Numbered from the stretch's first letter, positions 51,482-60,525 are shown. The stretch: DNA of 64,000 nt from Gaiellasilicea sp963761905 (GCA_963761905.1 CAVXIQ010000009.1:21352-85351), one strand, 5' to 3'. Numbers and translations: made by a program. The notes: generated by a model from the sequence alone, not told the origin.

Positions 51482-51970
51482 TCAGGCTCGGCTGGCCTGC
51501 GCCAACGCGCCGCCGAGCGCCTTGAAGATCGCCTCGAGCACGTGTTGCGAGTCCTCGCCGTCGATCAGCCGCACGTGCAGGGTCACGCCGGCCTCGTCGG
51601 CGAACGACTCGAGGAAGCGGGCGGCGAGGTCGGAATGGAGCCCGCCCGCGCGAGCGGCCGACAGATCGACGTTCGACGCGATCAGCGACTCCTGGGAGAC
51701 TTCGAGCGCAACCTGCGCCAGCGCCTCCTGCGCCGGCACGACCGCCGAGCCGTGGCCGGCCGCCGAATCCGCGCGGAGGAGCGGCGCGAACGCGGCTCCG
51801 AGCGCGCGACCCGCCTCCGCGACCTCCGCTTCGGCCTCGCCGGGCGCGAGCTCGAGCGACAGCTCGAAGCGACCGCTGCGGGCGAGGAGGGTCAGCAGGT
51901 GGTCGAGCACCGGCACGCCGGTGGCGACGTTGACCGCTCCGGCGCCGGCTGGTGCGACTCGAGCAGCCAC
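51482..51970 (-). CDS. HisB-like protein lacking the catalytic histidines
   Basis: Protein of 162 aa with the fold of imidazoleglycerol-phosphate dehydratase: VATGVPVLDHLLTLLARSGR, VVPAQEALAQVALEVSQESL and VLEAIFKALGGALAQA align with the family. The first manganese motif (D-x-HHT-x-ED) is replaced by AEVAEAGRALG, and the second (G-x-N-x-HH) by GEDSQHVLEA, leaving only one His. Dehydratase activity is therefore unlikely. The N-terminal RxTxET strand is also absent. GTG 51970 lies 6 nt after murA. It may be a structural or ligand-binding paralogue. Confidence 0.75.
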   Translation of the reverse strand: MAARVAPAGAGAVNVATGVPVLDHLLTLLARSGRFELSLELAPGEAEAEVAEAGRALGAAFAPLLRADSAAGHGSAVVPAQEALAQVALEVSQESLIASNVDLSAARAGGLHSDLAARFLESFADEAGVTLHVRLIDGEDSQHVLEAIFKALGGALAQASRA

Positions 51971-51976
51971 TACCGG

Positions 51977-53289
51977 CTAGAGATCTATCCGCTCGATTCG
52001 AGCGCCGAGGGCGCGCAGACGCTCGTCGATCCGTTCGTAGCCCTTGTCGATCTGGTACGCCTCGCCGATCGTCGAGGTGCCCTCGGCGCAGAGGGCGGCG
52101 ATCAGCATCGCCATCCCGGCGCGGATGTCCGGGCTCGACATCCGCTGCGCGTAGAGGTGCGCCTTGCCCGTGACGACCGCGCGATGCGGATCGCAGAGGA
52201 TGATCCGCGCCCCCATCGAGACGAGCTTGTCGACGAAGAAGAGGCGGCTTTCGAACATCTTCTCGAAGATCAGAATCGTGCCCTGCGCCTGGGTCGCGAC
52301 CGTGAGCGCGATCGACGTGAGGTCGGCCGGGAACTGCGGCCACGGGCCGTCCTCGATCTTCGGGATCGCGCCACCGTGGTCGTCTTGGATCACGAGCTCC
52401 TGGCCGGGCGGGATCCGAACGCTCGACTCTCCCACCTCGACTCGCACGCCGAGCCGCTCGAACGCGGGGATGATCGGAGCCAGATCCTTCGGAGCGAGAT
52501 CCGTGATCGTGATGTCGCCGCCGGTCACGGCCGCCATCCCGATGAAGCTGCCGACCTCGATGTGCTCGGGCGCGATCCGCCACTCGCCGCCACTGAGGGT
52601 CGGGACGCCGCAGATCCGGAGCACGTTCGACTCGATCCCCTCGATGTCGGCGCCGAGCGAGACGAGGAAGCGGCAGAGATCCTGTACGTGCGGCTCGCAC
52701 GCGGCGTTGCCGATCACGGTCTCGCCTTCGCGCGAGAACAGCCGCCATGACCGCGTTCTCGGTCGCCATGACGCTGGGCTCGTCGAGGAAGACGTGCTTG
52801 CCGCGGAGACCGCGTCGTCCGCATCTCGTAGCGGCCGTTCAAGGCGATCTCGACCCCGAGCTCGGCGAACGCGTGCATGTGCGGGTCGAGCCTGCGCCGG
52901 CCGATCACGTCACCGCCCGGCGGCGGCACGCTCGCCCTGCCGAAGCGCGAGAGCAGTGGCCCTGCGAGCAGGAACGACGCCCGGATCCGCCGGCAGAGCT
53001 CCTCGTCGAGCTCCGACTTGTGCACGGACGACGAATCGACGCGAACCTCGTTCGGCCCAGTCCACTCGACCTCGGCTCCGATGTCGTCGAGGAGCGCGAG
53101 CATCGTCGTCACGTCTCGGATCCGCGGCACGTTCGTCAGCTGAACGGGCTCGCTCGCGAGCACGCAGGCGGCGAGCACGGGCAGGACGCCATTCTTGTTC
53201 CCGGAAGCCCGGACGCTCCCGCCGAGCGGCTGGCCGCCCTCGATCACGAAAGCCTGGAGGTGCTTCTGGGACGGGAGAGTCAGCGTCAT
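51977..53289 (-). CDS. murA: UDP-N-acetylglucosamine 1-carboxyvinyltransferase with Cys-to-Asp active site, two frame breaks
   Basis: EPSP-synthase-fold enzyme that starts peptidoglycan synthesis by adding enolpyruvate to UDP-GlcNAc. ASGNKNGVLPVLAACVLA opens the protein. The usual GGCxIG loop reads PPPGGDVIGRR, with Asp127 in place of the fosfomycin-reactive Cys. Surplus bases near 52811-52814 and 52726-52732 split the gene; removing both gives LRGKHVFLDEPSVMATENAV and then ETVIGNAACEPHV, continuous with the C-terminal domain. Two separate one-base insertions in an essential gene point to sequencing error. ATG 53289 is the start. Confidence 0.9.
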
Positions 53290-53315
53290 CGGCAAGGCCA
53301 CGCGGGGCAGGCCGG

Positions 53316-53322
53316 TACTGTA
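53316..53322. promoter_or_regulatory. Bidirectional -10 element between murA and the HD gene
   Basis: On the plus strand TACTGT (53316-53321) lies 9 nt before GTG 53331. On the minus strand TACAGT (53322-53317) points to murA, 15 nt before an in-frame GTG 53301 and 27 nt before ATG 53289. The two hexamers overlap by 5 bp. Confidence 0.45.
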
Positions 53323-53330
53323 GACGGCCG

Positions 53331-53903
53331 GTGGAGCTGACGCGAGACAGGGCCTGGGGGACGCTGACGAGGTACACGAAGGGCGAGTCGCTGCTGCGGC
53401 ATGCGCTCGCAGTGGAGGCCTCGACGCGCTCCTACGCGCGCCGCTTCGGCGAGGACGAGGAGGCGTGGGGAGCGACCGCGCTGCTGCACGACTTCGACTA
53501 CGAGATCCACCCGACGCTCGACGAGCATCCCCAGGACGGCGCCCCGATCCTGCGCGAGGAGGGCTATCCGGAGTGGCTGATCGAGGCTGTTCTCTCCCAT
53601 GCCGAGCACCTGCACATGGAGCGCGACACGCCGCTCAAGAAGACGCTCTTCGCCTGCGACGAGATCTCCGGCTTCGTCCACGCCTGCGGGCTGGTGCGTC
53701 CGCTCGGTCTGGAGGGGCTCGAGCCGAAGTCGGTGAAGAAGAAGCTGAAGCAGCCGTCGTTCGCGGCGGGCGTCCACCGCGACGAGGTCTACGCGGGCGC
53801 CGAGCTGCTCGAGCTCTCGCTCGACGAGCACATCGTCAACGTCGTCGCGGCGCTGCAGCCGATCTCCGAGGAGCTCGGCTTGCGCACCGCGTCGTCGATC
53901 TAG
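53331..53903 (+). CDS. HD superfamily metal-dependent hydrolase
   Basis: HD-domain protein of 190 aa. The metal motif is ATALLHDFDYEIHP, preceded by LLRHALAVEASTRSYARRFG and followed by VLSHAEHLHMERDTPLKKT and FACDEISGFVHACGLVRP. It resembles COG2316 predicted hydrolases, often linked to nucleotide metabolism. The substrate is unknown. GTG 53331 is the likely start. It is convergent with the aminotransferase gene, overlapping by 4 nt. Confidence 0.82.
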   Translation: MELTRDRAWGTLTRYTKGESLLRHALAVEASTRSYARRFGEDEEAWGATALLHDFDYEIHPTLDEHPQDGAPILREEGYPEWLIEAVLSHAEHLHMERDTPLKKTLFACDEISGFVHACGLVRPLGLEGLEPKSVKKKLKQPSFAAGVHRDEVYAGAELLELSLDEHIVNVVAALQPISEELGLRTASSI

Positions 53904-54953
53904 GCGGCGACCCCCGCGGCGAGGCGCTCGAGATCCTCGTCGCTCGTCCACCAGCCGCAGGAGGCGCGGACGAGGCCGGTGCCGGGCAGGTCGCGGACGA
54001 CGACGTCCCGCTCGGCGAGGCGGGCGACGAGCGCCGGCGGATCGTCGACCCGGAACGAGACGAGCGTCGCGTCGGCCGGAACGAGCTCGGCGTGCGGAGC
54101 GAGCAGCTTCCGGCAGCGCTGCGCCTGCTCCGCGGCGCGCTCGAACCGCCAGTCGGGTGCCGCCTCGAGCGCTGCGGCGAGGCCTGCGAGCACCGAGGGC
54201 GCGAGCCAGTTCGGGTCGAAGCGGGCCGCGCCGTCCTGCGGCTCGAAGCGACCGGACGGCTCGTAGGACGCCTGCGAGAAGTAGCTCGGACGGGCGACGC
54301 GGAGCCGCTCGGGATCGGCCACGACGAGCGCGCCGGTCGAGTCCGGGCCGCAGAGCCATTTCTGGCCGGAGATCGTGTAGAAGTCGAGCCCTCGCGCGTC
54401 GACGGGGATCGCGCCGGCGGACTGGGCGCCGTCGACGAGGATCGGGATCCCGCTTCGCTCACGTAGCTCGTGCACGGGCAGGACAGCGCCGGTCGTCCAG
54501 AGCACGTGCGAGAGCGCAAGGAGCCGCGTCCGCGGCGTCACGGCCGCGAGGATCCCGTCGGCGTCCGGTTGCGCGACGACGACGCGGGCGCCGCTCGCGT
54601 GAAGCGGGCCCAGCAGGCCGAAGTGCTCGGAGTCGGTCGTCACTATCTCGTCCTCCGGCGAAAGCTCGAGCCCGGCAAGGACGACGTTGCAGCCGTCGGT
54701 GGTCGACCCCGTCAGCGCGACCTGCTCGACCTCGACGCCGACGAGGCCGGCGAGCGCGCTCCGTACCTCGAGGCGAAGCGCGAGCATCCGCTCGAAGTAC
54801 GTCTTGCCGAAACGGCCGTGCTCGAGCTCCGAGCGCTGCTCGCTCTCAATCGGCGTCGAGCGTCGGCCGAGCCAGCGGCCCGAAGGTGCCGGCATTGAGA
54901 TAGGCCTTGCGCTCGAGCACCGGAAAGAGCGCCCGCGCCTCGTCGAAGGTCAT
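53900..54953 (-). CDS. Class V aminotransferase/cysteine desulfurase-like protein, frame broken once
   Basis: Fold type I PLP enzyme of about 350 aa. The N-terminus (FPVLERKAYLNAGTFGPLAR) is in one frame and the rest, from IESEQRSELEHGRFGKTYFE, in another; removing one base near 54850-54852 joins them. Later marks are LTGSTTDGCNVVLAGL, DGAQSAGAIPVDARGLDFYT and SGQKWLCGPDSTG with the PLP lysine. Such proteins may be desulfurases, selenocysteine lyases or ergothioneine-type lyases; no substrate is assigned. ATG 54953 overlaps the EEP gene stop as ATGA. Confidence 0.8.
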
Positions 54954-55660
54954 CCGACCTCCGTCTCCACCGGCGAGTGATCGGACAGCACGCGCCCATT
55001 GTGGCGACGGCGCTCTTCCGGCCAGACGCGGAGCGGTGCGGCGGTGAGCCCGCGTACGAGCACGTGGTCGATTCCCGGCCCGAGCGCGGTGAAGCCCGGC
55101 AGCTCCAGCAGGCTCTCGGCCCGCAGGTTGAAGTCGCCCGCGAGCACGCACGGGAGGCCGTCCGCAAGCTCCGAGACGAAGCGCTCGGCCCGGACGATCT
55201 CCGCGGCCACGAGCTCGGGATGCCGGAAGTCGTTCGTGGCGTGGAGGTTTGCGACGACCAGCCCCTCGAGCCGAACGGCGTGACACCACCGCTGCTCGCG
55301 CCGGCCCGCACCGATTCCACCCACGTCGATTCGAATCGTGTGGTGGTCGAGCGGCTCGAGCTCGCCGCCGAGCAGGATCGCGTTCGCCTGACCGGCGATC
55401 GCCGAGCGGAGGAGGCCGTTGTTCAGCCGGGTGATCGCACCGCCGAGCCAGTCGGGGAGCCAGGGCTCCTTCGTCACGACCCAGCGCGCGCGCATCCCGC
55501 TCCAGCGGGCGAGCCGCGGCAACGCCCAGAGCGGCAGCTCCTGGAGGCAGAGCACGTCCGGGCGATCGGCGGTGGCGAGCTGGATCATCGCCTGCAGGCG
55601 GCTCTCGCGGCCCGGCGGCTTGGTGTTGCCGTGGAAGACGTTCCAGCTGCGGATCAGCAC
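54950..55660 (-). CDS. Endonuclease/exonuclease/phosphatase family protein
   Basis: EEP-fold hydrolase of 236 aa. Motifs in order: IRSWNVFHGNT, PDVLCLQELPLW, VANLHATNDFRHPELV, VLAGDFNLRAES and GRVLSDHSPVETEV with the catalytic Asp-His pair. No signal peptide or membrane anchor is seen, so it is probably cytoplasmic and acts on a nucleic acid or phosphoester. GTG 55660 follows TAGGCT by 7 nt; GTG 55666 and further upstream starts are alternatives. Confidence 0.82.
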   Translation of the reverse strand: MLIRSWNVFHGNTKPPGRESRLQAMIQLATADRPDVLCLQELPLWALPRLARWSGMRARWVVTKEPWLPDWLGGAITRLNNGLLRSAIAGQANAILLGGELEPLDHHTIRIDVGGIGAGRREQRWCHAVRLEGLVVANLHATNDFRHPELVAAEIVRAERFVSELADGLPCVLAGDFNLRAESLLELPGFTALGPGIDHVLVRGLTAAPLRVWPEERRRHNGRVLSDHSPVETEVG

Positions 55661-55666
55661 GGGCAC

Positions 55667-55673
55667 TAGCCTA
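55667..55673. promoter_or_regulatory. Bidirectional -10 element, two leaderless genes
   Basis: Plus strand: TAGCCT (55667-55672), 7 nt, ATG 55680. Minus strand: TAGGCT (55673-55668), 7 nt, GTG 55660. The hexamers overlap by 5 bp and the spacings are identical, so one 7-bp core would drive both genes. Confidence 0.65.
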
Positions 55674-55679
55674 CGAACG

Positions 55680-56715
55680 ATGCGCGTCGTCGTCGCCGAT
55701 CCGCCCGCCTTCACGCCCGTCTACGACCACGAGCTCGCGGCGGCGCTGGCACGAGCGGGTGTCGAGGTCGAGCTCGTGACCTCCCGTTTTCGCTTCGGCG
55801 CGGTTGCCCGATCCGGACGGCTACGCCCGGCGCGAGCTCTTCTATCCGGTCTCGACGCGCATCTTCGGTCGTTCGCGGCTGCGGCTGCCGGCCAAGGCGT
55901 TGGAGCATCCGCTCGGACTGGCGCGGCTCGCGCGCCTGCCCGCAGACGTCGTCCACGTGCAGTGGCTGACGCCCGAGCTCGACGGCCGGCTCCTCCGCCA
56001 CCGCGCGCCGCTCGTGCTGACGGCGCACGATCTCCTGCCGAGGCGGACGGCCGCGAAGACCGAGCTGTGGCGGCGGCTCTTCGGGCGGTTCGACCGCGTC
56101 GTCGTGCACAGCGAGAGTGGCCGCGAGGTGCTCGCCGAGTTCGGCGTCGCCGAGGAGAAGCTTCGCGTGATCCCCCATCCCGTCTCGCCGAGCGATCCCT
56201 CGCGCTCGGACGACGGCCGAACCGTGCTCGCGCTCGGGATGATCCGCCCGTACAAGCAGGTCGACCACGCGGCCGCGGCGGCTCGGCTCGCGGGCGCGCG
56301 CCTCCTCGTCGCCGGCGATCCCGTCGGCCCGCTGCCGAACCTCGACGGCGCCGAGCTTCGCCTCGGCTACCTCTCGAACGCGGAGCTCGAGCGCGCGCTC
56401 GGCGACGCCACCGTCGCCGTCTTCCCCTACCGCGCCGAGCTCGACCAGAGCGGAGCGCTGCTGCAGGCGCTCGGAGCCGGGATCCCGGCCGTCGTCTATG
56501 ACGTCGGCGGCCTCGCCGAGCCGGTTCGGAGCTACGGCGCCGGCCGCGTCGTTCCCGCCGACGACATCGCTGCTCTAGGCGCCGCGCTCGCGGAGCTGCT
56601 GGACGATCCCGCCGCGCTCGAAGCTGCACGAGCCGGCGCGCGGCGCGCGCGGGCCGAGCTGACGTGGGATCGCGCCGCCGAAGCTCACCTCGCGCTCTAT
56701 CGGGAGCTCCTCTGA
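55680..56715 (+). CDS. GT4-type glycosyltransferase, frame broken once
   Basis: GT-B fold glycosyltransferase of about 345 aa. The N-terminus (RVVVADPPAFTPVYDHELAA) and VPDPDGYARRELFYPV are joined by removing one base near 55804. The second domain has VIPHPVSPSDPSRS, VLALGMIRPYKQVDHAAAAA and FPYRAELDQSGALLQALGAG, the donor-binding region of GT4 enzymes. The acceptor is unknown. It is followed by a small gene and a GH15 enzyme, which suggests glycan or osmolyte metabolism. Confidence 0.8.
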
Positions 56716-57017
56716 GACTGGGCCGCAGCCGGTTCAGCGATCTGATCCGCCGCCAGCTCGATCTCTTCGCAGAGGAAGAGGCCGAGCTGCTCGCGGAAGC
56801 GACGGACGCAGAGCGCTCGTACGACGCCGCCGCCCGCGAGGACGCCGAGGAGGCGTATGCCGACTACCAGCTGGTGTTGGAAACGGGAGCCGAGCGGCTG
56901 GCCGAGCTCCAGGCCGCGTATGCGGCCACGCTCGAGGACGACGCCGCCCGCGAGTACGAAGCCGCGTTCGCCCGCGCGGCCGCGAAGCGGTTTCCGCGCT
57001 TCGGCGCGGGACTCTAG
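56712..57017 (+). CDS. Small acidic helical protein, probable CTG start
   Basis: Protein of about 101 aa rich in Ala, Glu and Leu, for example RFSDLIRRQLDLFAEEEAEL and AYADYQLVLETGAERLAELQ, probably a coiled coil. No known family. The frame has a GTG at 56664, deep inside the preceding gene, but CTG 56712 overlaps that gene's stop as CTGA at the point where good coding begins. Its own stop TAG forms the start of the next -10 element. Confidence 0.65.
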   Translation: MRLGRSRFSDLIRRQLDLFAEEEAELLAEATDAERSYDAAAREDAEEAYADYQLVLETGAERLAELQAAYAATLEDDAAREYEAAFARAAAKRFPRFGAGL

Positions 57018-57020
57018 GCT
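57015..57020 (+). promoter_or_regulatory. -10 element TAGGCT for the GH15 gene, using the upstream stop codon
   Basis: The TAG of the preceding gene is the first half of TAGGCT; 6 nt later comes ATG 57027. Confidence 0.55.
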
Positions 57021-57026
57021 CGTCGG

Positions 57027-58808
57027 ATGCGGATCGAGGACTACGGGTTGATCGGCGACCTGCAGACGGCTGCGCTCGTCGGCCGGAACGGCTCGATCGA
57101 CTGGCTCTGCTTCCCCCGCTTCGACTCGGGTGCCTGCTTCGCCTCGCTGCTCGGAAGCGAGCAGGATGGACGGTGGCTGCTCGCGCCGGACTGCCCGATC
57201 GAACGCGTGGAGCGCCGCTATCGCAACCGATCGCTCGTGCACGAGCTGGACTTCCACACCGCCGGCGGCGTTGTGCGCGTGACCGATTTCATGCCGCCTC
57301 GTGGAACCGATCCCGACGTCGTCCGGATCGTCGAAGCGCTCGAAGGCAGCGTGCCGATGCGGATGGAGCTCGTGATTCGGTTCGACTACGGCTCGATCGT
57401 CCCCTGGGTGCGGCGGCTCGACGAAGAAAGCCGGGTCGCGATCGCCGGCCCGGACGCGCTGAGCCTGCGGACCCCGGTAGAGGTGCGCGGCGAGAACCTG
57501 ACGACCGTGGCCGAGTTCACGGCGGCGCCCGGCGAGCGGTATCCGTTCGTGCTCACGTGGTTTCCCTCACACCGCGAGGCGCCGCCTCGTGTCGATGCGG
57601 ACCACGCCCTCGCGGACACCTGTGCGTACTGGGACGAGTGGCTCACGTCCTGCGCGTACCAGGGCCGCTACGAGGAGCCGGTCCACCGCTCGCTGATGGT
57701 GCTGAAGGCGCTGACGTACTCCCCGACCGGCGGGCTCGTCGCAGCCCCCACGACCTCGCTGCCGGAGCAGATCGGAGGCGTGCGGAACTGGGACTATCGC
57801 TTCTGCTGGTTGCGCGACGCGAGCTTCGCGCTCGCCGCGCTCGTCGAAAATGGGTTCGTCGACGAGGCGGGCGCCTGGCGGAGCTGGCTCCTCCGGGCGG
57901 TCGCCGGTGATCCCGACGATCTCCAGATCATGTACGGGCCGGCCGGCGAGCGACGCTTGACCGAGCTCGAGCTCCCCTGGCTCGCCGGCTACGAGGGCTC
58001 GCAGCCGGTTCGGATCGGCAACGGCGCGAGCCAGCAGTTCCAGCTCGACGTTTACGGCGAGGTGCTCGACGTGCTCTATCAGGCGCGCAGTCGCGGGCTC
58101 CCGGCGGACGACAACGCGTGGGCGCTCGTCGGTCACCTGCTTGGGAATCTCGAGCAGCGGTGGAGCGAGCCGGACGAGGGAATCTGGGAGGTGCGTGGCC
58201 CACGCCGGCAGTTCACGCATTCGAAGGTGATGGCGTGGGTGGCGTTCGATCGCGGCATCCGCCTGATCGAGGAGCTCGGCCGCGACGGTCCCCTCGAGCG
58301 CTGGCGGGCAGTTCGCGACGAGATCCGCGCCGAGGTGCTCGAGCAGGGCTACAACCACGAGCTCGGCTCGTTCGTGCAGTCCTACGGGTCGCGCCGGCTC
58401 GATGCGAGCCTGCTCACGATCCCGCTCTTCGGCTTCCTCCCGCCCGAGGATCCTCGTGTCCGCGGCACGCTCGAGGCGGTGCGACGGGAGCTTCTCGTCG
58501 ACGGTTTCGTGCAGCGCTACCGGCACGACCCGGAGGTGCGGAGCGTCGACGGCCTGCCGCCCGGGGAGGGCGCGTTCTTCCTCTGCTCCTTCTGGTTCGT
58601 CGACAACCTCGTCCTCCTCGGCGAGCTCGAAGAGGCTCGGGAGATGTTCGAGCGCCTGCTCGCGCTCCGGAACGAGCTCGGCCTGCTCTCCGAGGAGTAC
58701 GACCCGAAGCTCGGCCGGCTCGTCGGCAATTTCCCGCAGGCGTTCTCGCACATCGGCCTCGTCAACACGGCAATGAGGCTCGAGCGCGCGCTCTCCGACG
58801 TCGGCTAG
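57027..58808 (+). CDS. Glycoside hydrolase family 15 protein (glucoamylase/trehalase type)
   Basis: Protein of 593 aa. An N-terminal beta-sandwich opens with IEDYGLIGDLQTAALVGRNG and SIDWLCFPRFDSGACFASLL. The (alpha/alpha)6 barrel contains APTTSLPEQIGGVRNWDYRF and CWLRDASFALAALVENGFVD, the substrate-binding region with the Arg-Asp pair, and GNFPQAFSHIGLVN near the C-terminus. Actinobacterial members include trehalases and glucan hydrolases; the substrate is not decided here. No signal peptide, so it is cytoplasmic. Tail to tail with a second GH15 gene. Confidence 0.88.
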   Translation: MRIEDYGLIGDLQTAALVGRNGSIDWLCFPRFDSGACFASLLGSEQDGRWLLAPDCPIERVERRYRNRSLVHELDFHTAGGVVRVTDFMPPRGTDPDVVRIVEALEGSVPMRMELVIRFDYGSIVPWVRRLDEESRVAIAGPDALSLRTPVEVRGENLTTVAEFTAAPGERYPFVLTWFPSHREAPPRVDADHALADTCAYWDEWLTSCAYQGRYEEPVHRSLMVLKALTYSPTGGLVAAPTTSLPEQIGGVRNWDYRFCWLRDASFALAALVENGFVDEAGAWRSWLLRAVAGDPDDLQIMYGPAGERRLTELELPWLAGYEGSQPVRIGNGASQQFQLDVYGEVLDVLYQARSRGLPADDNAWALVGHLLGNLEQRWSEPDEGIWEVRGPRRQFTHSKVMAWVAFDRGIRLIEELGRDGPLERWRAVRDEIRAEVLEQGYNHELGSFVQSYGSRRLDASLLTIPLFGFLPPEDPRVRGTLEAVRRELLVDGFVQRYRHDPEVRSVDGLPPGEGAFFLCSFWFVDNLVLLGELEEAREMFERLLALRNELGLLSEEYDPKLGRLVGNFPQAFSHIGLVNTAMRLERALSDVG

Positions 58809-60511
58809 ATCTCGTCGCCCTCGACGAGCGAGACGGCGGCGTTCACGAGCGCGAGGTGGACGAGCGCCTGCGGGAAGTTGCCGAGGTGGTCGCCGGTGTC
58901 CGGGTCGATCATCTCGGCGTACAGGCCGACGTCGTTCGCGAGCTCGACCAACTGGCCCATCAGCTCGTTGCCTTCGTCAGACCGGCCGGCCCGGCCGAGC
59001 GCGTCGACGAGCCAGAACGAGCAGGTGAGGAAGGCGCCCTCGCGGCCGGGAGAATCGCTGCGCCGGTAGAGGAGCGGGCCGCCGGCGGAGAGATCGCGCC
59101 GGATCGCCGCGATCGTCGACGCGAAACGCGGCTCGGTCGCGCTCGAATAGGCGCAGAGCGCGAGCGAGATCAGGGACGCGTCGGCCGCCTCCGCGAGCTC
59201 GGGCGCCGGAACATAGGTGCCGCGGCTCGCGTTCCAGCCCTCCGCTTCGATCCACTCCCGGACGGCGTCCGCCGCCTCGCGCCAGGTCGAGCTGCGATCA
59301 GGAAGCGCTCCCTCCTCGGCGAGCGTCGAGGCACGATCGAGCGCCGTCCAGCACATCGCCTTCGACTGGACGAAATCGTGGAGGCCGTCCCGCACCTCCC
59401 AGATCCCGGCGTCGGGTTGCCTCCAGTTGTCGGCGACGAAGTCGGCGAAGCTCGCGAGGAGCGCACCGGTCTCGGTGTCGAGAGAGCCGGTCTCCCCGCG
59501 CAGCCTGGACGCGCTCTCGAGCAGGTGGCCGAAGTTGTCGAGCTGGAGCTGCTCCGTTGCCGCGTTCCCGATCCGGACGGGACGCGAGCCGCGATAGCCG
59601 GGCAGGTCGAGCTCCTCCTCCGGCGCCGGCGTGCTGCCGTCGACGGAGTAGAGAGGCTTGACCTCGGGAGCGGTCGGTCGCGTCGCCTCGAGCTGCCAGC
59701 GGAAGAACGCCTGCGCCTCGGCCTCGAAGCCGAGGTGGAGGAGCGCTCGCATCGTGTAGATCCCGTCGCGCAGCCACGAGAAGCGGTAGTCCCAGTTGAG
59801 CTCGCCGCCGATCCGCTCTGGGAGCGAAGTGGTCGGGGCGGCGACGATCGCTCCGGACGGCTCGTACTGAAGGAGCTTCAGCGCAAGCGCGCTGCGGACG
59901 ACCTGGTCGCGCCACGGCCCGTCGTAGCGCGTGCGCCCGCTCCAGTCCATCCAGTGGGCCGACGTGCGCTCGAGCTCGCGCTCGACCTCGTCGCGGCTCG
60001 CCGACGCAGGCCCGAGCCGCAGCGCGAAGGTGGCGCGCGCTCCAGGTTCGAGCTCGAAGCTGCGCTCGCCGGCATCCCACGTGCGCAGGGTGAGATCCGA
60101 CGGTGGCTCGCCGCGGCCGAAGTCGAACCGGGGCTCGAAGCGCCAGCGCATCGGAACGCTTCCCTCGCGCGCGTCGACGATCCGGACGAGGGCACGGCTC
60201 TCGGACTCTCCGAGGGTCATCGCATCGGTGACGCGGACGGAGCCGGTCGCGGTCGTGAACGTCGTCTCGAGGACATTCGTGCCGGCGCGATAGCGGCGAA
60301 TCGACTCGAACGGCTGATCCGGGGCGAGCTCGAAGCAGCCGCCGTTCGGCGCGTCGAGGAGGCGGTCGAGGATGGGCGGTGAGTCGCAGCTCGGCAAGCA
60401 GAGCCAGTCGATCGCGCCGTCGCGTCCGACGAGCGCCGTCGTATGCCCGTCGCCGATCAACGCGTAGTCGCGCAGCGGCAGGTAACCGTCGATCCGCGCG
60501 ACTCCACTCAT
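58805..60511 (-). CDS. Second glycoside hydrolase family 15 protein
   Basis: Protein of 568 aa with the same layout as its convergent neighbour: RDYALIGDGHTTALVGRDGA at the N-terminus, APTTSLPERIGGELNWDYRF and SWLRDGIYTMRALLHLGFEA in the barrel, and HLGNFPQALVHLALVNAAVS at the end. The two proteins are paralogues but clearly diverged, so different substrates are possible. ATG 60511 lies 8 nt after TAGCGT. Confidence 0.87.
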   Translation of the reverse strand: MSGVARIDGYLPLRDYALIGDGHTTALVGRDGAIDWLCLPSCDSPPILDRLLDAPNGGCFELAPDQPFESIRRYRAGTNVLETTFTTATGSVRVTDAMTLGESESRALVRIVDAREGSVPMRWRFEPRFDFGRGEPPSDLTLRTWDAGERSFELEPGARATFALRLGPASASRDEVERELERTSAHWMDWSGRTRYDGPWRDQVVRSALALKLLQYEPSGAIVAAPTTSLPERIGGELNWDYRFSWLRDGIYTMRALLHLGFEAEAQAFFRWQLEATRPTAPEVKPLYSVDGSTPAPEEELDLPGYRGSRPVRIGNAATEQLQLDNFGHLLESASRLRGETGSLDTETGALLASFADFVADNWRQPDAGIWEVRDGLHDFVQSKAMCWTALDRASTLAEEGALPDRSSTWREAADAVREWIEAEGWNASRGTYVPAPELAEAADASLISLALCAYSSATEPRFASTIAAIRRDLSAGGPLLYRRSDSPGREGAFLTCSFWLVDALGRAGRSDEGNELMGQLVELANDVGLYAEMIDPDTGDHLGNFPQALVHLALVNAAVSLVEGDEI

Positions 60512-60519
60512 CCGACCGG

Positions 60520-60525
60520 ACGCTA
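60520..60525 (-). promoter_or_regulatory. -10 element TAGCGT for GH15, using the dnaE2 stop codon
   Basis: Minus-strand TAGCGT; its TAG is the dnaE2 stop. ATG 60511 follows after 8 nt. Confidence 0.5.

Noticed and set aside
51482..51970. Annotation as a working imidazoleglycerol-phosphate dehydratase.
   Set aside because: The D-x-HHT and G-x-N-x-HH metal motifs are missing.
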